From positions 1,801,001-1,865,000 of the forward strand of contig NZ_VOQR01000001.1 of the NCBI RefSeq assembly GCF_007995065.1: DNA of 64,000 nucleotides. The letters are read 5' to 3'. Source of the stretch: Sphingomonas ginsenosidivorax (GTDB taxonomy: Bacteria; Pseudomonadota; Alphaproteobacteria; Sphingomonadales; Sphingomonadaceae). Shown one piece after another: positions 56,756-64,000 of the stretch. Made by a program: the position numbers and the translations under genes. Below the pieces are notes generated by a model. The model ran no database searches. It saw nothing but the letters and a program-made list of their open reading frames with translations, and had not been told where the DNA came from. Each line of letters opens with the position of its first letter. The first letter of the stretch is position 1.

Positions 56756-57115
56756 CTAAGGAAAGCGGCGCGGCGCTGGCGCGGGCGGTAGCAGGCTGTC
56801 ATCGTCCGGCCAGTAGCGCGGCTCTGGCCCATCCGATCGCATTTCGACAGTGCGCTTCGGCCGCTGCATTGCGCGGACGTCCGACTGACTGTCGTACGGG
56901 CGCCTGCCGCAACTCGAGCATCGAAAATGCCGCTTCATGTCGGGCACGAGACGTCGGTCAGGGTACGCGTCGACATTGGCCACTGCGCCGCGCCCGCAGT
57001 GGCAAGCGAGCGCGATGCTCCGAATCCCGAGGGACCGCATGTTCGCCAAGTCCATGACGCGGATCGGCTGCTTGGAGACCCCGGTCGTGTCGTGCTGGCA
57101 GCGCGTGTCAGACAT
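56756..57115 (-). CDS. Small zinc-ribbon-like protein
   Basis: A 119-residue protein (MSDTRCQHDTTGVSKQPIRV...) with MRSLGIRSIALACHCGRGAV followed by a Cys pair in HFRCSSCGRRPYDSQS. The arrangement CxC...CxxC matches small zinc-ribbon proteins common in alphaproteobacterial plasmids and islands. Its function is unknown. The C-terminus is Pro-rich. Confidence 0.65.
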   Translation of the reverse strand: MSDTRCQHDTTGVSKQPIRVMDLANMRSLGIRSIALACHCGRGAVANVDAYPDRRLVPDMKRHFRCSSCGRRPYDSQSDVRAMQRPKRTVEMRSDGPEPRYWPDDDSLLPPAPAPRRFP

Positions 57116-57398
57116 CTAGGCTACGCCGCTAAATCTCGTCGAGCAGTGCGTCGGCCTCCGGGTTTCCCGGCTGTCCGTCAGTGCGCTAGTATGCCACTCA
57201 CAGCTCTGCGTCGGTCATCGCTTTGACCTGCTCTTCGTGCGTGTCGGTCCACTCGATCATTCCCACAGCCTACGTTCCACGGGTCGATTCGCCAAATCCG
57301 GGCCTGAGACGACTTAAAATCATATCAACGAACAGCCTCGCCGGCGGAAGGCCGAGCGGGGGTGCCGTGCGCCAAGACGGCTAAGCGACGGACCGAAA
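57116..57398. other. Short non-coding stretch
   Basis: Nothing recognisable; open frames here are short and lack protein character. Confidence 0.4.
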
Positions 57399-58144
57399 TC
57401 AAGTCGCAGCGAACGTTCTCCTAAAAATGTCGATCAACTCACCGACAGCTTTGCATCCTTCGATGAGTGTACCGGTTACGGGCTTGCCAGCCAAAGTAGT
57501 TGGTTCGCTAAAAACTATATCGACGGAAAAGTCGGAATTCTTCTTCAGCCTCGTGCCGGGCGCGTGTGGAAGAACATTTCCTTTGAAACTCATACTGGAG
57601 ATGCTGCCAGCGCCTTCAAATTCCACATGTTTGCATCTAGCGCGCCGAACAATAGGCATCAAAAGCCGGTGCTTATCGATATTGTCAGCGGTGATCATCC
57701 GCCAAAGCATGTCTCCGAAAGCATGCGCGCCATCGTCCGCGCCATAAGGTTGAATCTTATTCATAATTACAGCCTTAAGCTTGGGGTAATTTGTGCTTAG
57801 ATCGTAGAGCGCGCCACCCTCTTGAGCTTTTTATGTCCGCCGTTGCCCGGCGCTCGAACTGGCTTCAAGGCCGCCTCTTAGCCTAGAGAATGGAAATATC
57901 GTGTTGTTGTCCGGTAGGCTAGAACTTATAGACATCATGGAGGCAAGGTAATCTAGCGCGGAACGCAAATTCCTAATACAATCTCCGATGGCCAAAGTGA
58001 TTTGCGGAAATACTGGAGGGTGAGCAGGCAATTCTCAATCATATAAGGGGATTGCACGTTGCCGACAGCAGCGTCGAAGTGGTTCTTTACCGTGCTTTCC
58101 CATATCAATCTGACTTCGTGCGAGTTTATGCGCGCGCGGTATCG
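57399..58144 (-). pseudogene. Broken conserved hypothetical gene (RNA/DNA-island type, 'NLRSALDYL')
   Basis: Two minus-strand frames form one family. The 5' part, about 57831-58030, reads PVFPQITLAIGDCIRNLRSA LDYLA; the 3' part, 57399-57764, reads IQPYGADDGAHAFGDMLWRM and ITADNIDKHRLLMPIV. I recall single proteins of about 250 residues that carry '...GDxxHNLRSALDHLA...' and 'IQPY...IDNIDKHRLL' in that order. A stop and frameshift between 57764 and 57831 split it here, another break lies at about 58035, and the 5' end stops at the IS element. Confidence 0.65.
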
Positions 58145-58965
58145 TGACCTGCTCCCCGTTTTAAGGCCGCTGATAACTTAGCTTCGGTATCCATACGCCC
58201 TTGGCGGGGGCGGTTCGTAAACTCGGCGGGTGCCAACCCGCCAAGACTGCTGTGCGGACGCACGGTATTGTAGTCCGTACGCCACGCCTCGATGATCCGT
58301 CTGGCCGCAGCCAGCGTTGGGAACAGGTGCTCGTTCAGGCACTCGTCGCGCAAGCGACCATTAAAGCTTTCGACGAAGCCGTTCTGCTGCGGCTTGCCGG
58401 GCGCGATGTAATGCCACTCGACCCCGGTGTCCTGGCACCAGGCAAGGACGGCGTGACTGGTCAGCTCGGTCCCATTATCGCTGACCACCATGCACGGCAG
58501 CCCGCGACGTTCGGCGCCCCATGCATTCCCGGCTGTAGTCGTCGATGACGTTGAGCATACGGAACCGCCGGCCGCAGGCCAATGCATCCGACACGAAGTC
58601 GAGCGACCAGCGCTGGTCTCGTTCCTGCGGGATTGCCATCGGCGCCCGCGTGCCCAGCGCGCGCTTGCGGCCGCCACGCTTGCGCACCGTCAGCCGCTCC
58701 TCGCAATACAGCCGGTAAACCTTCTTCAGGTTCATGCCCTTGCCCTCACGCCGCAACAGGATCGCCAGCCGTCGATAGCCGAAGCGACGACGTTCGTTCG
58801 CGATCTCGCGCATCCGTACGCGAACAGCGTCGTCCTTCCCGCGAAGCGGCTCATATTGCCACGCCGACCGGTTGACCCCGATCAACCTGCAGGCGCGACG
58901 CTCGGAAAAGCTGTGGTCGGCCATCAGCTTCTCCACCGCAGCGTAGCGCTCTGCAGACCGGGTCA
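58126..58965 (-). pseudogene. IS3-family transposase OrfB with internal deletion
   Basis: DDE integrase-type transposase. It is entered by a -1 slip at the A AAA AAC motif at the end of orfA (about 58966-58972) and reads KLTRSAERYAAVEKLMADHS, then [18 protein letters not shown] and [10 protein letters not shown]. After GAATGC, at about 58515-58525, sequence is missing and the frame changes; it resumes [20 protein letters not shown] ... [20 protein letters not shown]. Compared with intact IS3 OrfB about 20 codons are lost, between the first two catalytic Asp residues, so the enzyme must be dead. Confidence 0.85.
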
Positions 58966-59285
58966 GTTTTTTCCCAGCAAATCCTTCAGCGCCGACACGT
59001 CGAGCATCGACTCCGCCGGCAGCTTCTTCAGCCGGCGGTTCTCGTCCTCGAGCGCCCGCAACCGCGCCGCCTCCGACACGGTCATCCCGCCGTACTTCGC
59101 CTTCCAGTTGTAGAACGTCGCGTCACTGATCCCATGCTTCCGGCACAGCTCGGCAGTCTTCACGCCGGCCTCATGCTCGCGCAGCACGCCAATGATCTGA
59201 TCCTCGTTAAATCGGCCTCGCCGCATTACTCGTCTCCATCTGACGAGCTAACTTACCAATGGCATGATGTCTGGGGAGCAGGTCA
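58145..59285 (-). mobile_element. IS3-family insertion sequence, defective
   Basis: 1141 bp bounded by perfect 13-bp terminal inverted repeats, TGACCTGCTCCCC (58145-58157) and GGGGAGCAGGTCA (59273-59285), with further imperfect likeness inward (TAACTTAGCT against TAAGTTAGCT). It codes for OrfA and OrfB with a slippery A6C at the junction. No target duplication is visible (TCG on the left, CCA on the right). OrfB has an internal deletion. Confidence 0.9.
58963..59226 (-). CDS. IS3-family OrfA, HTH protein
   Basis: An 87-residue HTH_8/transposase_8 protein: FNEDQIIGVLREHEAGVKTA, ELCRKHGISDATFYNWKAKY, then a leucine-zipper-like tail (RLRALEDENRRLKKLPAESM). It binds the IS ends and, by -1 frameshifting at GGAAAAAAC, would be fused to OrfB. 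It is intact. Confidence 0.9.
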   Translation of the reverse strand: MRRGRFNEDQIIGVLREHEAGVKTAELCRKHGISDATFYNWKAKYGGMTVSEAARLRALEDENRRLKKLPAESMLDVSALKDLLGKN

Positions 59286-59364
59286 CCAGCATCCAGGCCA
59301 GATGAAAAGTCATCGTTGTCTTGGCAACGCCGCCCTTGTGACTAAAGATCGCAATCTGTTTCAT
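59286..59364 (-). pseudogene. 5' remnant of a ParA-family ATPase gene
   Basis: From ATG 59364 the frame reads MKQIAIFSHKGGVAKTTMTF and HLAWML, then hits the IS terminal repeat. This is the start of a ParA/Soj-type ATPase with its deviant Walker A (KGGVAKTT, Ala in place of the usual Gly). Only 26 codons remain and the rest is not found on the other side of the IS, so a deletion went with or followed the insertion. Confidence 0.82.
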
Positions 59365-59645
59365 GAGGCCCTCGGCCTAGCCCAGATCACAGATGGCGAC
59401 GCTGGCGCTTTCGTTAGCCGGACGGTTCAAGCACGAACGCAGCCCCCTCGCAATCGACGTGGCCTTTCCGGGCCAGATTGGAGCGCGAGCAACGCGCTCA
59501 GTGCTGGCAACGACTGTCGCCATTCGCACCCAGGCGGACCGTGCCTGGTATCGCACTGGTATCGCAAAGCGCTTTATCGGACAGCTGAGTTTGCCCTCGA
59601 TGCTTCAGCCCTCTCTCGTAAAGCGCATCGGCCGTCGCTTAGAAA
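59365..59645. other. Right end of island 2, non-coding
   Basis: No gene. It contains the 11-bp-spaced TGGTATCGCA pair (59546 and 59557), taken to be integrase arm sites, 80-100 bases from att copy 3. Confidence 0.5.
59546..59566 (+). promoter_or_regulatory. Period-11 TGGTATCGCA pair beside att copy 3, candidate integrase arm sites
   Basis: TGGTATCGCA at 59546 and 59557, 11 bases apart, followed by AAGCGCTTTAT. The layout is the same as at att copy 2 (GCGTATCG pair, then AAACAGCGCTTTCT), but the sequence has drifted, which suggests a related but different integrase. Confidence 0.55.
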
Positions 59646-59696
59646 GCAATCGCACTGCAGAGGTCAGGGGTTCGATTCCCCTCGGCTCCACCAGCG
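59646..59696. other. att copy 3 (right end of island 2)
   Basis: The third 51-bp copy of the tRNA-Ala 3' part, the same as copies 1 and 2. Typical core chromosome genes resume after it. Confidence 0.92.
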
Positions 59697-59753
59697 TGTC
59701 CTCTCCCGTAACGCCCGCCCTCGCCGCTTCACGGCAGCGGCCACGGTCATCCT

Positions 59754-59921
59754 CTAGCCGCGGAGGATCGACGCGAGGCGCGCCAGCAATCCCGGACGCT
59801 TCACCGACCGCGCCTCGAACCGCGCGCGGTCCGCGGCCGCGCGGCGGTAGAGTGCGTCGAGGCGGGCTTCACCGTACATGTCCGACAGGCGTGGCGGCGA
59901 ATGATCGGTGCGGACGGACAT
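59754..59921 (-). CDS. Small basic protein, 55 residues
   Basis: Reads MSVRTDHSPPRLSDMYGEAR and ends RPGLLARLASILRG. Arg-rich, helical, without a known domain. The frame is closed at both ends within the gap and its codon use suits the core genome. Confidence 0.5.
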   Translation of the reverse strand: MSVRTDHSPPRLSDMYGEARLDALYRRAAADRARFEARSVKRPGLLARLASILRG

Positions 59922-60029
59922 CGGACTTCCCTGGACGGCGTTGAAGCGGCCGATCCGCGATCGCGACCGGCCGTGGATTCAACACGGTCCACCCCCATTC
60001 GTTCCGCGACCGGCGGAGGCGTCGGAGGA

Positions 60030-60380
60030 TTACCGGAAGTCCTGCCGATCCAGGTCCAGGTCCGATCGCATCCCGTCGGGCGTCCCCACCGCACTTGCGT
60101 GATCGGGCGCGTTTTCCGAAGTCGGCAGCAGTGTGTCGAGCCGGCGGCGCAGCGACGTCTCGAACTCCGCCTGCCCGCGCGACGTGGTCCGCGTGACGAT
60201 GATGTCCTTGGCGATCGCATCCTTGATCCGCGACACCGCGGGGTCGTCGATCACGCCGGCCTTCAGGAGTTCGGCGCAGAGCTGGATGAACCCGACCGCG
60301 GTCGCATGCGCGCGCAGGCCGACGAGTTGCAGCGTGTCGTGTAGTTTGCGGGCCTCGGCCTTTTCGTCCCAATCGGTCAT
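60030..60380 (-). CDS. Conserved hypothetical protein, 116 residues
   Basis: Starts MTDWDEKAEARKLHDTLQLV; helical (AVGFIQLCAELLKAGVIDDP, AVSRIKDAIAKDIIVTRTTS) with an acidic tail. It carries no signal peptide or known motif. It is divergent from the gene at 60456. Confidence 0.65.
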   Translation of the reverse strand: MTDWDEKAEARKLHDTLQLVGLRAHATAVGFIQLCAELLKAGVIDDPAVSRIKDAIAKDIIVTRTTSRGQAEFETSLRRRLDTLLPTSENAPDHASAVGTPDGMRSDLDLDRQDFR

Positions 60381-60455
60381 CTGCTCTCTCCATGCGCGAT
60401 ACTGCCCGCCGCCGACGGACTGGCGTACGCTCTACGCCTCGGCTAGGCACGCGTC

Positions 60456-60716
60456 ATGGGCGAAATCGATAGACTGGTCCCGTCGGGGATCATCGAGCAG
60501 TGGGTCTATCATCTCCGGCGCCAGCGCGCGCGGGCGGCCGATGCGATCTGGCTGATCGACCAGGGCTTCACCATCCACGACGGCAAGGACGGCGTGCCTA
60601 CCTTCGACGCGACCGCCCGCGTTCGCGCCGAGCACGAGACCGTCGTCGCGGAAGTCACCGCACTGCTGCGCCTCTATGACGGCATCAACCTGGGTCAGGT
60701 CGACGAGGCCGCCTGA
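60456..60716 (+). CDS. Small hypothetical protein, 86 residues
   Basis: Starts MGEIDRLVPSGIIEQWVYHL and ends RLYDGINLGQVDEAA. Two helices around a short strand region; no family recognised. It is 4 bases upstream of the YjbQ gene and so likely in its operon. Confidence 0.65.
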   Translation: MGEIDRLVPSGIIEQWVYHLRRQRARAADAIWLIDQGFTIHDGKDGVPTFDATARVRAEHETVVAEVTALLRLYDGINLGQVDEAA

Positions 60717-60720
60717 CCGC

Positions 60721-61137
60721 ATGCGACAGGCTACCACCCTCCTCTCGATCGATACCCGCCGCCAGGGCCTCGTCGAGATCACCGAAGCCGTCGCCGATTG
60801 GGTCGCGGCCCAGCGGTTCGACACCGGGCTGCTGACGGTGTTCTGCCGCCACACCTCCGCCTCGCTGCTGATCCAGGAGAATGCGGCGCGCGAGGTGCGA
60901 TCCGACCTCGAGGCGTATTTCGCGCGGATCGCGCCCGAATCGCCCGAGTACGCGCATGACGACGAGGGTCCCGACGACATGCCCGCGCATCTGCGCACCG
61001 CGCTGACTCAGGTCCAGCTGACGATCCCGCTGATCGCGGGGACGCTGGCGCTCGGCACCTGGCAGGGTCTCTATCTGTTCGAGCACCGCCGGCGGCCGCA
61101 CCGCCGCAGCCTCGCGCTGCACCTGATCGGAGAATGA
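60721..61137 (+). CDS. YjbQ-family protein (UPF0047)
   Basis: A 138-residue protein with family blocks GLVEITEAVADWVAAQRF, GLLTVFCRHTSASLLIQENA, DDEGPDDMPAHLRTALTQVQ, LTIPLIAGTLALGTWQGLYL and FEHRRRPHRR. The His and Glu residues form a conserved metal/active site. YjbQ has weak thiamine-phosphate synthase activity in E. coli; its real role is unclear. ATG 60721 fits the usual N-terminus. Confidence 0.93.
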   Translation: MRQATTLLSIDTRRQGLVEITEAVADWVAAQRFDTGLLTVFCRHTSASLLIQENAAREVRSDLEAYFARIAPESPEYAHDDEGPDDMPAHLRTALTQVQLTIPLIAGTLALGTWQGLYLFEHRRRPHRRSLALHLIGE

Positions 61138-61234
61138 TTTATACTGAACGGGAGCCATCTCGTTCATCGCCCGTTCCACCATTGACGGCTAATAACAGGC
61201 GTTTCGCCGCATTCGCCGCGAACGGAGACATGCA

Positions 61235-61852
61235 ATGTTCACCACATTTGGTCGCAGGGTTGCGCTGGCGGCGTTGGCGTCCGGCACCCTGCTGGTCGCG
61301 GGCTGCGCGACCGAAACCACCTATCGCCCCGCCACGGGTCAGGGCTTCTCGCGCACCGGCTACAGCGACCGCCGGATCGAGCCGAACCGCTTCCTCGTCA
61401 GCTTCTCGGGCAACAGCGTCACGTCGCGCGACACCGTCGAACGCTACCTCTTCTTCCGCGCCGCCGAGCTGACGCTGCAGAACGGGTACGACTATTTCCT
61501 GATGGCCGACCGCGATACCAACCTGCAGTCGCGTACCTATTCGACGCCGGGTCTCGGTGGCGGGTTTGGCGGCGGCTTCGGCTATGGCGGCTTCGGTGGC
61601 TATTGGGGCCCGTCGTGGCGCTATCGCGGCGCGGGCTTCGGCTGGCGCAGCTGGGACCCCTATTTCGGCGGCGGCTTCGGCGGCCCATGGGGCAACGACT
61701 TCGACGTCCGTACGATCGACCGCTACGAGGCGACCGCCGAGATCGTGATGCGCAAGGGCCCGATCCCGCGCGACAACATCCGCGCGTTCGACGCCAAGAA
61801 GGTCGTCGACAATATCGGCCCGAGCGTCGTGCTGCCGAAGGAAACGCGCTAA
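61235..61852 (+). CDS. Glycine-rich lipoprotein (CC0125/CC1285-like)
   Basis: A 205-residue protein with lipoprotein signal (ALAALASGTLLVAGCATETT, lipobox VAGC). GYSDRRIEPNRFLVSFSGNS, VERYLFFRAAELTLQNGYDY and FLMADRDT are the conserved core of this alphaproteobacterial family. A Gly/Phe/Tyr-rich insert (GGGFGGGFGYGGFGGYWGP) sits at 107-150. It probably lies at the outer membrane. Its function is unknown. Confidence 0.85.
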   Translation: MFTTFGRRVALAALASGTLLVAGCATETTYRPATGQGFSRTGYSDRRIEPNRFLVSFSGNSVTSRDTVERYLFFRAAELTLQNGYDYFLMADRDTNLQSRTYSTPGLGGGFGGGFGYGGFGGYWGPSWRYRGAGFGWRSWDPYFGGGFGGPWGNDFDVRTIDRYEATAEIVMRKGPIPRDNIRAFDAKKVVDNIGPSVVLPKETR

Positions 61853-61858
61853 TATCTA

Positions 61859-61946
61859 CGTCATGCTGAACTCGTTTCAGCGTCCATCTTACCACGAGCG
61901 ATATCGCTTGAGGCCAGGTGGACCCTGAAACGAGTTCAGGGTGACG
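61859..61946. repeat. GTCATGCTGAACTCGTTTCAG inverted repeat pair
   Basis: The left arm CTGAACTCGTTTCAG (about 61866-61880) and the right arm CTGAAACGAGTTCAG (about 61925-61939), flanked by GTCAT and GTGACG, form a long hairpin. It is a third class of intergenic repeat in this window. Confidence 0.78.
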
Positions 61947-61953
61947 GAAATAG

Positions 61954-61989
61954 AAAAGGCCGGGCGCCCTGTCGGGTACCCGGCCTTTT
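61954..61989. terminator. Bidirectional intrinsic terminator
   Basis: Stem AAAAGGCCGGG (61954-61964) with CCCGGCCTTTT (61979-61989), followed by T in the plus direction and by A-run (T in the minus direction). It is placed between the convergent lipoprotein gene and secA and should end both. Confidence 0.88.
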
Positions 61990-62017
61990 TCATGTCCCCC
62001 GCAGAAGGGCGGCTACC

Positions 62018-64000
<1,983 letters not shown>

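Noticed and set aside
59646..59696. Possible third tRNA-Ala gene
   Set aside because: As with the second copy, the 5' half is missing, so it is an att site.

Overview
The window looks like a high-GC sphingomonad chromosome (Sphingomonas or a close relative, Alphaproteobacteria). Evidence: a metH split into two genes behind an ArsR-methyltransferase regulator, an alphaproteobacterial SOS box (GTTC-N7-GTTC) before recA, a DUF4893 lipoprotein, a CC0125-like lipoprotein, and many small palindromic intergenic repeats built on CGTCATCCC and CTCCCCTCCC. The genus is inferred from gene content, not from a search.

Left core, 1-28520. In order: a partial secreted beta-helix protein (1-916), a Kef-type cation/proton antiporter, and a methionine-synthesis operon on the minus strand (regulator, metF, metH homocysteine domain, metH cobalamin half). 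Then come two small lipoproteins, an aldo/keto reductase, a receiver protein, an ScfR-type regulator, a CDF metal transporter, a DUF4893 lipoprotein, a hydroxybutyrate-dehydrogenase-like SDR, a 1.2 kb gene-poor stretch, recA, ispE, a TPR protein, ETF-QO, a UDG-fold protein, a lytic transglycosylase, moaB, an unknown protein, a radical SAM protein, a zinc-less MDR oxidoreductase and tRNA-Ala(CGC).

Islands, 28523-59645. The tRNA-Ala gene is an integration site. Its 3' 51 bp is repeated at 55061-55111 and 59646-59696, which bounds two tandem islands. Island 1 (26.5 kb) starts with a tyrosine integrase and is packed with defence-like genes: a small HTH plus an HUH-like protein, HipBA, a small phosphatase, a DUF262-HNH protein with a receiver-like protein and a small membrane protein, a type I restriction-modification operon with an added NucS-like nuclease, an HTH-ImmA/IrrE cluster, and an operon coding for a Ser/Thr kinase, a short SF1 helicase and an unrecognised 443-residue protein. 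That last operon is the best candidate for an undescribed system. Island 2 (4.5 kb) is decayed: a WcbI-like gene cut at the att copy, an FkbM methyltransferase, a broken conserved gene, a defective IS3-family element and the first 26 codons of a ParA gene. It has no integrase, so it probably entered first and was pushed right by island 1.

Right core, 59697-64000. Small conserved proteins, a YjbQ-family protein, a glycine-rich lipoprotein, a strong bidirectional terminator, and the C-terminal two thirds of secA running off the end.

The core palindromic repeats also enter genes: one lies in frame inside metH, and two others supply the apparent starts of a lipoprotein and the TPR protein. I saw none of them inside the islands, which fits a foreign origin for the islands.
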